Shown in pieces: positions 1 through 12,009 of a stretch of DNA of 64,000 nt. A program made the translations under genes and the position numbers. The notes below the pieces were generated by a model that did no database searches, was not told the origin of the DNA, and saw nothing but the letters and a program-made list of their open reading frames with translations. This stretch comes from Tenrec ecaudatus (taxonomy: Eukaryota > Chordata > Mammalia > Afrosoricida > Tenrecidae): the NCBI RefSeq assembly GCF_050624435.1, contig NC_134531.1, positions 255,020,812 through 255,084,811 of the forward strand, given 5' to 3'. The stretch's first letter is position 1. Every line of letters starts with the position of its first letter.

Positions 1-3000
1 ATTGGTAGAATTTTCAGAGGGGGTGTGAGGAGACATATAGCTTGGTTTCAATCTAAACCGAGGGAATTAAATAAATTTTTAGGATCTTTAAAATAAAATT
101 TTAAATTCTAATTCTACATTCCTGAATAATATTCTTTAAAAATTTTAAAAATAACACATCTACATATAGAATTTAAGTTATAAATAGCAAAGTATTACAG
201 AAGTTCATATGCTGTTATTTTAATGTGTGTGGTATAGTTTTTCAGTCTGTAAAAGGAAGGCACTGTAATGCAGATAAGACAATACATTACTTTACTATAA
301 GGACTTCTACTCAAATGCAGTGTCATAAAAGACAATTAAATTGGAATGTGTCCATTTCTAATTATTTTTAAACTGTTATACAACAAGCTCCACCAATAAT
401 ATACATGTCTCAAGATTGTGTGTTTCTTTTTAGATAAAAATAAAACCCTTTTACTAACATCTTTTCATTAAACTGGACAAATAAAGCAGCGAAGGTATTA
501 CTGGGTTTTTCTCAGTAACAGTCTTAGTACACTCAGCTGCTTATGATCGTCTTTCTGGAGTTGTAGATTGTCTCCTTGTTGAGGTATAGCACTGATTCCT
601 AGTAAGTGAATTACTGCATTGGTTTTATCTTAGAAAATAAAATTCATTTAGGATTTTGAACATTGTTACCTATTGGTTAGTTCCTCTATTTCCCTTTACA
701 CCATTGTGTTTGCTACTAATTGTTCTAGTTTGCATTCACAATATTAATGTTATCTAAGTGTCCTTGATATCCATCCAGAAGGGTAAGGAAGGAAAATGTT
801 CCACATTAAACAGTATAAAAAATGTAAACATAGCTGTAGGATCCATTAGATAAACATTAGTTGTAATTTAATATTTAATAGACTGACATATAAACAGTTT
901 CACTAATTAAACTGTAGAGATTAGGGAGCATCATCTAAAGTGAAGAGACATGGTAGATATCAATAAATTTTATTTGATAATCAGATAAATATATATGTAT
1001 TATTGGAGTTGAAAATATATATCTTTAACTAAATAGGTTAATTTTTTTAAATGGTATAATTCAACATTTTTCTTACCTATTTATCATTCATCTCATCATC
1101 TTTAAATCTAATTAGTTACTGCATTATAATATTAAAAATTAATTTCAAATGTCTTTCTAATTCTTAGAGTCGTTTTATTGGCCTCTACATAGTTTATTTA
1201 TCTAATTATATATTTAATTCCGATTATCCTTAGAAATATTAAAATACCATCATACAGCAAAGTACAAGATGATATTAAGAGTAAAAATTAAGAGGATATG
1301 GAAATACAATTCAACTAAATTGGGAACATCAGTTCAATTTGCCATAGATTATTTCTACTTGTGATACATACTAGTACAAAATATCTTAGTCATCAGTACT
1401 CAAACTATTTTGTTACCTTGATTCAACTATATTTAACTCTGACCACCACTGGGATGCAATTCCTAAATAATACTTTTAAATTGTGGTTCATTTTTATGTT
1501 AAAAGCATGTCTTTTTCTTCAATCTACATGTTTTATCCCCATACTATCAATGAATGTCTCAATTTTCAATCCTCTTATACCCCAAACTGAATGCAATCAC
1601 CTGAAAAATGACAGTGAATTATTACTTAAGTAGTATATTATTAAAATAAATACCAATTCTATAGCATTCATAATATATGTGGTCAGAAGTTATGATGCAG
1701 AAGCAGTGAGTATGTACGTCTTGGTACATTTAATCGGAGCAAATAACATAACAGCAAAAGTTAAAACCTCCTGAATACTCCATTTCGAAGATACATTTTC
1801 TTGTATTTCCTGGGATCAAGAGGTCAGTATTACTTTTGCACTGAAAGTTATAGAATGAGAGAGAAGTAAAAGCAAGAAGTTTTCAGTGATTTCTCCCAAG
1901 TGCGGATCATCACTGGAGGATTCAGCAAGATCCTGGGAAAGCAGCTGAACCATCTTCCAGGACACAGAGCGAAAATAACACACTTTCCTCCTAATGCTCA
2001 CTTAAAAACTTAGTTACAATGTAGGCTCGCCTATATTTGAAACTGGAAATGTGCAACTTCCAATAGAATTGTAGTTTTGAATACAAGTATGAAGAAGAGG
2101 GCGTCCTCCTTCCAAACTAAAGTTCAGGTTACAAATCAGTGTATGAAACACCATCAGGGCTGGGAAATATTTTCTGTGCACATGAATTTTTGTAGAATGC
2201 TTATGTTTTCCTTTAGGCAATGGATTAAACCATCTACTCTTCCATAAAATTATAATGAGTAGAATCTTCAGAAACGATTTTATAAATAAAGCACCAAAAA
2301 ATGTAGATACTATATTTTTTTGCTCCTTTTTTTCTCTCTTACACAATCTCATTTATTTTAGGAGTTCCTAATTTCATAACACTTTACATTATGAAAAATA
2401 AATCCTAACTACTGAATGATATGGTACATGAAGAAAGCAGTTAGAGTTTCAGAACAGATAACTTTGAGATATGATTTCATGAATAAATTCTATTTCTAAT
2501 TGGTTGATAAACTGAATATTATGCATTATTAAGGTTTATCATTAGTACTGGTGTATTTTATTTTCACACAACAAATAATTTTCAAAAGATTCTCTATGTG
2601 ATTATAGACCTTTATTTTAAGAAAAATATTCCCTTCCAGATCGGGAAACTCTTTACCGGATTACATATTTAGAAACTTTTACCAAATATAGTTCTTTAAA
2701 TAGTTGATAATATTTACATTAAACTTTTAGAAAATGAAATTGTCAAACATTCTGCAAATATACATGGATACTACTTAAATTACACCTTTTATGTTTCTAT
2801 AAATTTAATAAATACAACCAGACTTCAAAAAATCCATGGAGAAATGGATTGAAAAAGTAATTTTTCCACAAACTTTTGAAACCCCCAGACATTCCTGTAG
2901 CAATATTACATGGCAATTAAAGGTAATAAGCAATTAGTCGATCAGGGGGAAAACTTAAATGTATGCAATTACTGTTTTCCAGTTGACAGTTTAATTGCTT

Positions 3001-4624
3001 CTTACATCACCCATGAACACAAGATTATAAGACGTCTTAAATATTCAAAGTTTATTTCTCTGAAAACTTTGTGCATATTTATTTTTTTTCTCATCGATTA
3101 GACACAAGGTAGAGAGAACAACTAATGGAAAAACTATTTAAAATCTAGTATCACTTAGACTATTTTGTTTTCAGTAACAACAATTTCATCACAAATGACA
3201 AAAAATAAAACTGGCACACAAACCAAATCTCCAGGTGTCACTTTTTATGAATAAGAAGTAAACTTTCACGACTTTCTAGTGAATGTCTGCCTTGCCTTAG
3301 ACCCTTCCTTTCTGTGCCATCATCACACTGATAAAAAAAATCACTGTCTATGGAATGTTACCATGTCAGAAACTCACAGATGAATTTTTACCGCCTATAT
3401 ATAAGCAACGAGTGCACATTATGTATAGTGCATTGAAAATCAGCATTTTCACTATTAAGATTGATTTTATATGAGGCGTTCCAATCTTGCTATTTCCTTT
3501 TTTTCTAAGCCATCGCTCTTATACTTTGTTAATCATTATGTAACAAGATGATTTTTTATGTTTAATGGAAATTTTATTTAGGTTTGCTTAAAATGCTATA
3601 CGAATTTTTAACAGGCCACATTTATTTCTCTGTAAGACAAGATGGACCGCAAACAGCACCTCTTGAGTATGTCTGAAATCTCAGTTCTCCCATCTCCATG
3701 CTAAGCTACCATTCCTTGTCCCCTAGACACTCCAAGACACTCATAATTCTGCTCATGGCACCTTCCAATCATTTCTGCCTACTAGCTACTGGAAAGTTGA
3801 AATGTAAATTGGTTCATTTTACTTACTGGTCAAAACTCAGGGCCTTTTCTAAATACTCCCTACAAAATAGTGGACACTTCTTGTTATTCCGTATTTTCAG
3901 TGCCTCTGCTATTTCCTCAAACAAATTTGAAGCGCTTTTATTTATTTTATGTTGTCAGTCAGTCTAATAGAAAACATGTTCCATGACATCAGAGAGCATG
4001 TGTTTTCACTCCAGCATCTAAACGTAATAGTGTGAAATAACAGCGAATAAGGCAAAACCCAGAAGTAATATATGTTCCATTAATTAAAGAAATAATGCCA
4101 GTCTAATAAAAGTGTAAGTTGTTCCAAACACTGTACGCAGTTGAATCCCTCTGCATGCATTTAGTTTAATCATACAATTGACATTGTAGGTTGGGAGAGA
4201 TGAATTCATTTTCATAATTTCAGAATATATTTGGTCACTACATTCACATTTCCAAGAAACGTTGAGTTAACAAGTCAATGCATTAACATGTTTCTATGGA
4301 TCGTGCTCACACACAGTGTGAACTAGTAATCTACCATCCTGTAGGACAAAATGGGCATAGGCTCGGAGGAAGTGGATGGATGTCTGCACCTCGGCCCGTG
4401 CATGTGTGTGAGTGCGTGTGCTTTGGGGCTTTTGATAGAGGTAAACAAAAAGTCACTATGTCTTTGTAGTACACGCGTAGCTCGTACGAGGCAGTGACCA
4501 GTGAAGAATTTCAAAGGATGCATATTCTAATATTTTCTAATATTTGTTCTATAAGTTAAGCCACATCCCTTATAGAAAAATGTGTAGTGGAAACTACATC
4601 ATTTGATGATTGATCTTGTGCATT

Positions 4625-5585
4625 CCAAATCCTCCGCCGCCACCACATTGCAATGCCTGTTCGTCAGCTCCCTTTGGCCTTCTTCACTCAGTGTTCAGCT
4701 TTCCCCGACACACGAGGGGCTGACGATGCCACGATTGGGTCAGGTGTATGGAAGTCCCCCAAGGACCATTTTTGCTCTGTAATATTTTTAAAATATCTTT
4801 TGCAGCCAATTTTCCCAATACAGCACATTGTTTGATTTCCTGACTGCTCTTTTCACAGGTACTGATCATGGACCCAAATAAAATAAAATACTGAATAACT
4901 TCCATATTTTCTCTTTTTAATCATGATGTTGTTTAGTTGTCCGGGGCGAGGATTTTTGTTTCTTTATGTTGAGGTGTAGCGGTATTAATGACAATACGCT
5001 TTTTAAAAATTAAATATTTGTGTTTTATAAAACACATAGTTATTATTTCTAAAATAATACATTCTTAAAATTTTAGACACGAAACCAGGTTGCATACTGA
5101 ATGGCCATATTCTCTGCTTCAACTCCTCTTGGCTTTCGGCAGCCAAAGGTCACATGGTCTGTACAACACAGTCGATCAGTGAGCCTTTCCCCAGTCCTGA
5201 TCTCGTGTTCTCCCTTCACCATCCAGTTTCTCAAAGTTGTGCCCATTGGAAAAGGCAGCTCCACAAAGAGCTTTTCTCCATCTGTGTCCCTAGGGCTGAA
5301 CGAGGGAGAGGCGGTCGTTCTCCCCCAGCCGTGTTGTGAATGCTTCCCCGAGGGCTCATCTTCGAACCTGACTATCAGACAATGTTCTCCTGAAATTCAT
5401 CGCGTGCTCAGTGGCTCATCCCTCTAAAGCGGACTGCCTCGTTGAAGTCTGTTGTATTCTCCAGCGCTACTGAAGCCCATCCATTGGACCCCACTGCTAT
5501 ATGAAGTACTAAAGGCATAGTTTCCAACATCAGGCAACACACAAGCCACGACAGCACAACAGGCCAGTGGCAGCTTTCTGAAAAA
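4625..5585 (-). mobile_element. RTE1-type LINE fragment, internally deleted
   Basis: Two blocks on the minus strand match different parts of the afrotherian RTE1 (BovB-like) LINE. Block 4,625-5,000 corresponds to the 3' part of the reverse-transcriptase ORF; its 'gaggatttttgtttctttatgttgaggtgtag' region aligns with the copy at 22,470-22,505. Block 5,060-5,585 corresponds to the 5' region, including an 'agaacattgtctga' motif and a 'gagctgccttttc' motif also seen at about 47,265. The order fits one copy with its middle lost. Coding capacity is gone. Confidence 0.6.
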
Positions 5586-6261
5586 GTCTTTATAACTCAC
5601 CTAGTTTTATTTTAGAAATAAAAAAAATAAGCTCACTATTTAAAGTTCAGTTGTGAGCATTCTGAAAGTTTTATAATTTCGCCATGTCTGAAACTATAGG
5701 AACACTATCCAAACTTAAAATGTATCGGCCAAATTGATGGTAGTTCAATTCATTTTAGGCCGGTTTTTTTCTGTTGCTGTTGCTGTTTTAAAGAAGATAT
5801 TTCCTCCCTGAGTATAATATTCACTTTTATTTTCCATTACGCCCAATAAATCTTCTAGCTAATTCATTCAAATTAATAACTGTAATGAACCAACCACTAC
5901 ATTGCTTGTTTTGCTATAAATTGCCTGAAAAAATAATGGCCCAATATTGTCAGGAAGATAAGCTCACTAAAGTCATGTATCTAAACGATATACTTGCCCA
6001 TCCTTTTGATTATCTTCAGAAGCATAAGGCACACCCTAAGAAATGAGTAAACTCTTTTATGATATAAAAAGTGATGCATGAAAATAAAATAATCTTTAAA
6101 GGAAGGGATCCCGAATGGCTAGCAACCAATGTAATTGATCTATTAAGTTAGACTGCATTTTGTGGTCAGCTAAGTGGCCAGTAAAGGAATAAAGGTTATA
6201 CATTTTGAGAAGAAAAATATTTTTCAGTTAAAAATCTGTATAGCCTAATGTGGTAGTTTGC

Positions 6262-6375
6262 TTCCAGAAATTTTACAGCACTGGAAAACCTACAGGGCTG
6301 TTGTGCCCTGTCTTAGAGAGTCACTCTGGGTGGAAATCAATTTGACAGAATTGAGGTTTTATTGTGTTTGTTTTC
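6262..6375 (+). mobile_element. AfroSINE, 3' part
   Basis: The segment carries the 3' half of an AfroSINE ('ggaaaacctacagggctgt...gagtcactctgggtggaaatcaatttgaca'). It is decayed and lacks the tRNA-like head. It is first in a cluster of three same-strand copies. Confidence 0.6.
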
Positions 6376-6395
6376 TTCTTGATTTTTGTTAGTTT

Positions 6396-6628
6396 AAGAA
6401 ACTATGCACCCGGGGTGATGTCGTGGGGAAAGCTGTCAGCCGCTAACTGAAAGGGCAGTGTTTCCAACCTTCCAAATGCTCTGCAGAAGAAGGAGGTTAC
6501 TGTCTTAGTCCTGCGAAGAGGACAAACATAACGGGCCAGGAAACCCTGTGGGACAGTTCTACACCATCCTATGGGGTCATTATGAGTTGGGAGTCTTTTC
6601 ACAGCAAGGATTTGGTTTTTGTTTGTTT
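6396..6628 (+). mobile_element. AfroSINE
   Basis: A nearly complete tRNA-derived AfroSINE: a decayed tRNA-like head with 'ccgctaactgaaaggg', then 'ccctgtgggacagttctacaccatcctatggggtcattatgagttgg', then a T-rich tail. Same-strand neighbours lie on both sides. Confidence 0.8.
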
Positions 6629-6667
6629 GTTTGCTTGTTTTGATTTTCTTTTTTTAATAAGTATAGT

Positions 6668-6828
6668 AATCAAGGTATCCTGGTGGCATACTGAGTATCA
6701 GTTGGGCTGCTAACCACAAGGTCAGCAATTCAGATCCGTCAGCGCTCCAAGGGGGAGAGAGGTTTCCTGCCCTCATGGGGTCACTGACATGAGTCCAATC
6801 AATTCAATAGCAGTGCATTTGCTTCTTG
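6668..6828 (+). mobile_element. AfroSINE
   Basis: The tRNA-like head 'ggtggcatactgagtatcagttgggctgctaaccacaaggtcagcaattcaga' is well kept, followed by a shortened 3' half ('catggggtcactgacatgagtccaatcaattcaatagcagtg'). Confidence 0.85.
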
Positions 6829-6934
6829 TCCTTTTGTGCTTTTTATGGTAAATGTTGAGGGATGCTGCGACTTGTGAGGTTTAAGCTATTTTTTTCTGCT
6901 CTGAGAGATTTCATATGCTTTGGTAAAAAAGAGC

Positions 6935-7470
6935 ATTCTAATGAAAGTCCATAGATGCAGCAGTCAAGAAATCAAACGATATATTACATAGCACATATCT
7001 GCTGCAAAAGATTTCTTTAAAGTGCTAAAAATCAAAGATGTCGCTTTGAGAATACAAAGGCATACCTGACCAGGGCCATGGTACTTTTAATCGCCTCCTA
7101 TCTATGGAACATCTGGACGAGAAGTTAAAAAAAAAGACAAAAACGTTGATGCATTTCAACTGCGGCGTTAGTGAAGAATACTGAATATCCCATGAACTGC
7201 CAAGAGAATAAATCAATGTATCTTAGAGACTACATCTCTGAAGCTTGGCTGGCAAGACATTGTCTCTGGTACTCTCGACTGGTGTCAGAAGAGACCAGTC
7301 CCTGGAGAAGGACAGCATGCTTGGTAAAGTCGAGGATCGGCAAAACAGAGAAAGACTCTCAACAATTGAGACCCTGGTGGAAGGCAGGGCTGACAGTGTT
7401 TTGCCCTGTTGTGCATGGGGTCTAAGTTGGAACCTATTGGCCAAACCTAACGACTAACAACCAATAATTA
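6935..7470 (+). mobile_element. RTE1-type LINE 3' end
   Basis: Plus-strand RTE1 3' segment containing the usual 'accagtccctggagaaggacagcatgcttggtaaagt' block and ending near 'aacctattggccaaacctaacgactaacaacca'. It matches the copies at about 39,925-40,400 and 51,700-51,925. It is 5'-truncated and non-coding. Confidence 0.75.
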
Positions 7471-9514
7471 CATTCACATTTTTATTTTGTAAATTTCCTT
7501 AATCAAGAAAACAAATTACATAAAAATAAAATTTAATCTCCTTAAAAAAACACACATGAAATTTTATCGTAGAACACACATGCCTATTAACTTTAAAAAT
7601 GAAAAATCAACAGAAAATTGAAGTCTCTTTGAAAATAAATATTATGCATATTCCTGATATAAATTTTAGCTGTAGAATTCTAATTCATATTTTATATTTC
7701 ACCTTTTCTATATTGTACATAAATACCTTAATATTCAATATTTGAATATTAATTTGAAAAGATATATTTTGATTCTTATTACCTATAATTCAATATATGA
7801 AACTAACAGTTATGAAGTATTTCCCAAATGCTGAAAAGAGTAACATTGAGAAAGTTGATTCAATTTTAACCATTAATTAGTGGGTTGATTTCAGTATGTG
7901 AAAATTATCTCCATATAAGAAAGAGTATTGTCAGAGAAAAATGTCTAATCACTATGACCTTAGGCTATATACACTGTTGTAAGTACTCATTGATGTTTTA
8001 TGAAAAAATCATATCATACTTTTCTACAATATTCTTCAGAATAACTCTTGAAACTTTTCAAAATTTAGCCTTCAGGTTGTATTTAATTCAATTATGTTCT
8101 TATGTATAGCCTGTAATGTTAGTATATTAGTACAAAAGCAAATTAAAGGCTTTAGTAAGCCACCTATAGAATCCTACTTAACTGATGTATAAACTGTGTA
8201 ATACTCTCTAATTCAACTAATTGATAAAAACACAAAATTACATATATTTGGCCTACACTTGAGTTAAAATGTTTCCAAATAGTACAAGAAAGTCACTAAA
8301 ATATTTTTTAAAAACACTGCTAGAGGCTAACTAATAACATCTCTGTACCCCTAAATTTAATATAAATATTTTAAAAGGTCATATTATTGCACTTCATCTG
8401 ATCTGGTGAAATAGTATTTTGAAATTCACAATTCTGCGTTTCTTATGTTAATATTCCCAGGGCCTATTAGGCTATCCTTCTGAAGCAGACAAATAAGTGT
8501 TAATTTAAGGAAATTTTGGCTTAGAAATAAATGTTAAAAACTTCTGTAAAGCTTGACTCTCAAAGCATATGTCTCTTTAATATACCTCAATGCTAACATG
8601 AGGTAAAATATGATTATCTCACTCTGTAATTTCTAAATATTTTTTCTACTCTCCCAGTGAAGCAATGAGTGCTAAGTAAATAGTTTTCATTATTTTTCAG
8701 CAATCTTCTATTTTCGCAGATAGAACAAATAAGTAAGCCTTTCATATATAATACTTGTAACCTTTGGAAGCAGATGAGAAATGGTGTACAAAGGTATACA
8801 CCACCATAAGAGAATATGAGAATATGTCACTATAGCTGGTACTTTAAATGTGATACATTTTCAAAGACATGAGGAAAATGATATTCCCAAATTTACATTT
8901 ACATATGAATACATGACTGCATTCTGCAGGTGGAAAAAAGTAATAGAAATTCATGTAAATGCACCACTTTTATAAATGAGAACAGAATGTTGATTCTGAA
9001 TAATTTGTAAGTTAAATAAAATGGTCACATATCTTTCTAGAGAAATTTTTTTAAAGAATGCATTGTTGTATTTGCCTCCTCTTTCAGTTTTCTCCCTGAC
9101 CAAAAATAAAAAAAGCACATTCTCTTCTTATGTGAGTTCCATTTTAATCTACCTATTAATCTTAGACCCTTTAACATCTACATTATGTGTTAGATGGTAA
9201 TTAGAATTGATGACAACCATTTGTGTGTGGATTCTTTAAGAAGAAGTGCAATGGCAGGTTTACAGCTGTGGTCATCTGAGTGCTGCCAGTGGGAGCATCC
9301 AGCCAGGGTCCTGCTGGAAAACTTTTACAGTTGTTCGGCACCTAGTCTAAGAGAATTTAGGATATGGAAGTGTTCCTTTTGGCAAACCCTGTCCTATCTA
9401 CAGCAGAAATCCAATCTAAAATTTCATCAATGGGTTTAAATAAAAGGTCATATTCAGAATGGTTCACATCCCTCTTCACTTTACCACTTACTGTAGAAAG
9501 ACCAGGCTTTATAC

Positions 9515-9615
9515 AACTCCTGTAAGGACTGACATTCTGGGAAACCCACTGGGGCGGTTCGACTCTATTCTTACAGGGTTTCTATGAGTAGGAATCAACT
9601 CGATGGCAGTGAGTC
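9515..9615 (+). mobile_element. AfroSINE, 3' part
   Basis: The segment 'gggaaacccactggggcggttcgactctattcttacagggtttctatgagtaggaatcaactcgatggcagtgagt' is a well-preserved AfroSINE 3' half close to the EPHA6 promoter. The head is missing. Confidence 0.85.
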
Positions 9616-10299
9616 CGGCATGGGGATTATACCCCATAACCCACAGAAACACAAAGCCCAGAAAAGAATCTGTGTCTAGAATGGGATATTCACAACTTGG
9701 AAATTCACATCTATGCTGTTATACCCCAGCCCTCAGGAAAGAGGAACCACAGGTAGGGACTTGTGAGCACCTGGAACTGGAAGTGCTGCAGAACAAGTCT
9801 ACAGCGGGCCTGGAGGGAAGACCAGGAGAAGAGAAACTGGCATCCGCAAGCTGCTTTGTGGGCACAGGGTACAGTGGGGGCGACCTGCCTTGCACATACG
9901 TGTGTGGGAGAAGCTAGTGTTTCCTTGCTCTGAGCACCTGCCAAGATTCAGAAGTCTCTATTAAGTCTGTGCCAAGGAGCCTGACCTCCTGCGGAGACAG
10001 CACCAAGGGGGCATTGGCATTGCAGCCAGCAGAGGGGAGACCCATGCTGCTGATGCCCATGCCGCCTGGCAAAGACTGGGGAGTAGAAGACCCACTGCTC
10101 TGCTCGTGGAGTCACCGGTCCTGAGAGGGGAGCCAGACTCTGGGCTAAGGGGGGCATCTTCACTCCCTTCTGGGGGTGAGCCAGGAGTAGCAGACCCCCA
10201 GACTAAGTTATCTGCAGGAAACAACCGGTGCCCTGGTCCCCAGGTCACTAGCCGCCCCCCCACCTCCCCCACCGCCCGCTCCTCCGCCCAGTCTCTTAC

Positions 10300-10402
10300 C
10301 TTGGTTGTTAGAGACGTGACTGCATTCGCCGGACCAAGCAGTCAGCAGGGGCAAGAAGAGCCCCAATTGCCAAAGAAATTCCTGGACTTCGCAGCCCCCC
10401 AT
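10300..10402 (-). CDS. EPHA6: EPHA6 first coding exon (signal peptide and mature N-terminus), partial gene
   Basis: This exon encodes the first 34 residues of EPHA6, a membrane receptor tyrosine kinase that binds GPI-anchored ephrin-A ligands and acts in axon guidance. The minus-strand ORF begins MGGCEVQEFLWQLG and ends CSHVSNNQ, differing at only a few positions from the human start as I remember it. A hydrophobic core (about residues 9-23) makes a signal peptide. The start at 10,402 has a strong Kozak context (ACCACCATGG). Coding stops after codon 34 plus one base at a consensus donor: the last exon base is 10,300 and GTAAGAG follows at 10,299-10,293, giving a phase-1 junction as expected for this family. 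The ligand-binding, fibronectin, transmembrane and kinase exons lie left of the window. The exon sits in a CpG island, fitting a first exon at the promoter. Identity is secure; the exact transcript start is not. Confidence 0.93.
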
Positions 10403-10467
10403 GGTGGTTCTCCAGGCGGTTTTCCTCCGCCCCTTCAAGCGAAGTGGGTACCGCGGAGCCAGGTGTC

Positions 10468-10683
10468 CTAGGTGGCGTGGGAGTTCAGGTCTTCTTCCTC
10501 CTCCTCCTCCGCTTCCTCCTCCACCCGGTCCGCAGGGGGTGTCCGGGGGCGCCCCCCGCGCGAGGCCCCTTGGGCAGGGCACGAGGGTCCAGGCTGCCCA
10601 GGTGCCGGCGCAGCGGCCTCGGAGGAGAACGCCGCCTGCGGCGCCGGGGAGCTGGTGGCGGCTGGAGGCGAACGGAATGGCAT
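10468..10683 (-). pseudogene. Remnant of EPHA6 long-isoform N-terminal extension, now a 71-codon upstream ORF
   Basis: The minus-strand ORF starting MPFRSPPAA and ending in an acidic run plus LNSHAT closely matches, residue for residue, the 94-residue N-terminal extension I recall for the longer human EPHA6 isoform (starting MQFPSPPAA, Pro/Ala-rich, then a Glu run). Here it ends at TAG (10,470-10,468), where human appears to have Gln. Past that stop the same frame still resembles human (T-Q-N-T-C-L-R versus T-stop-D-T-W-L-R), then meets a second stop, TGA, at 10,437-10,435. The main EPHA6 ATG is 281 nt downstream of this ATG, against 282 nt for 94 codons, so the two are also out of frame. The ATG context is weak (T at -3, C at +4). 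It could act as an upstream ORF. The human comparison is from memory. Confidence 0.65.
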
Positions 10684-12009
10684 CCACCACCGTGTCCCGC
10701 TCGCGCGAGGACTCCCCGCTCGGGCCCCGGAGAGCGCGCGCGCAGGAGCGAGCCCTGGCTGTGGTTTGCGGGAGGGGAGGGGAGGGGACCGGAGGGGGAC
10801 GGGAGGGGAGGGGCGGGGCGGGGGCGGGCGCCACTCCGCGGGGCGGGGGGAGGGACGGCCAGGTGGGGCGGGCGGCTCCCGATGCCCCGGCGTCGCTCCG
10901 GACCCGAGTGGGCACCGGCTGAGCCCGGAGCCGGGCGCCTCCGCTTGGGCGCACAGGTGCGGCGGGCCACGGGAACTTTCCAACGTCCGGTGCGGGGACA
11001 GCCCAGGCGAGGAGGCGTTTGCGGGGGGTCGTCCGCTCGCGGGGACAGCTGCCCGGGCTGCGCCCTCAGCCCCTCGTCTCGGCGGCGAGGCAGCGGCAGC
11101 GGGCACCGCGGGCACAGCCTACTCGGCTGCGTCGGCGCTGCACCCCGGCCGGGGCGGGCGGTTTCCGGGCATCTCGGAGGCCGCACCTAGTCCCCCAAGC
11201 ACTTTGTCCCCAGCGTCCCCGCCGCCGCGGCGCCGGCCGGTGCAAGACTGGGGAACTCCGGAGACCTCCCGCCTGGACTTGGCCGCAGGTCCTCCACCGC
11301 GGGCGGGGAGGGCCGGAGGCAAGCGCTCCCCAGCCTGGGGCCACGTCCCCGGCTGCGCGTTGGTCAAGCCACCGCTCCTCTGCCCGGGTCAAGGAAACGT
11401 GCCCACCGGTCCAAGGCGTCGGCTCCGTGTCCGTCTGCGCCGTGTGGAGTCCCAAGAAAGCGAACGGAAGGAGCCCACCGCCCAACAGAGTCTTCCGAAG
11501 CGGCTGGCCACTAGAGGGGCCCGGAACCCGAGCTGCTAGGGGTTGCTCGCCGCGCCCTGCGGCGGTGACCTCGCGGCGGAGGTCAGGAGCATCTTGGCTG
11601 CAGGAGACGCTGAAATCCCTGGCCTCGGGCTCCCGCGGCGGGGTGGCGTCGGGCCGCGCGCTCCGAGCAGCTGGTGGCCAGCGGCACGGCGCGTGGCCAC
11701 CTTCACCGCGGCCACAGGACGGGACTGTTCTCCCCGCGTGACCCGCTCCTCGTGTCACCCACTCCCTCCCAGCGCCCGGGAGCGTCGGGAACGGTGGCGC
11801 TTGGCGGGACCCTGTGCGCTCAGACCCAGCACCTGGCCAACACTGCTTGTGGACGGGCCGGCGTCCGGGAGTGCGCGGTCCTCCCCTTCTCGCCCCGCAG
11901 TCACCCCTGGGTCACAGGGCCGGGCACTAGGGGCGAGCGCCGCGGAGCTCAGCCAAGCCGCCGGGTGCTCTGGGAGCCTGGCAGCCCGGGCTTGGCTGCT
12001 GCCATCTGG

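Larger units (their letters stand above)
1..10299 (-). other. EPHA6: EPHA6 intron 1, 5' portion
   Basis: Because exon 1 is read leftward and ends with a donor at 10,299, the DNA to its left is inferred to be intron 1, which is very long in known EPHA6 genes. The stretches 1-4,620, 5,590-6,260, 7,475-9,510 and 9,620-10,230 show no exon or repeat I can name. They are AT-rich, with only short ORFs lacking recognisable motifs. RTE1 and AfroSINE fragments are listed separately. No acceptor for exon 2 was identified. Confidence 0.8.

Noticed and set aside
5101..5427. 108-codon plus-strand ORF considered as a host exon
   Set aside because: It lies antisense to the RTE1 5' region and has no splice or conservation support.
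6668..6740. A tRNA gene at the tRNA-like head of the AfroSINE
   Set aside because: The head is fused to SINE sequence and is decayed; the cloverleaf does not appear intact.
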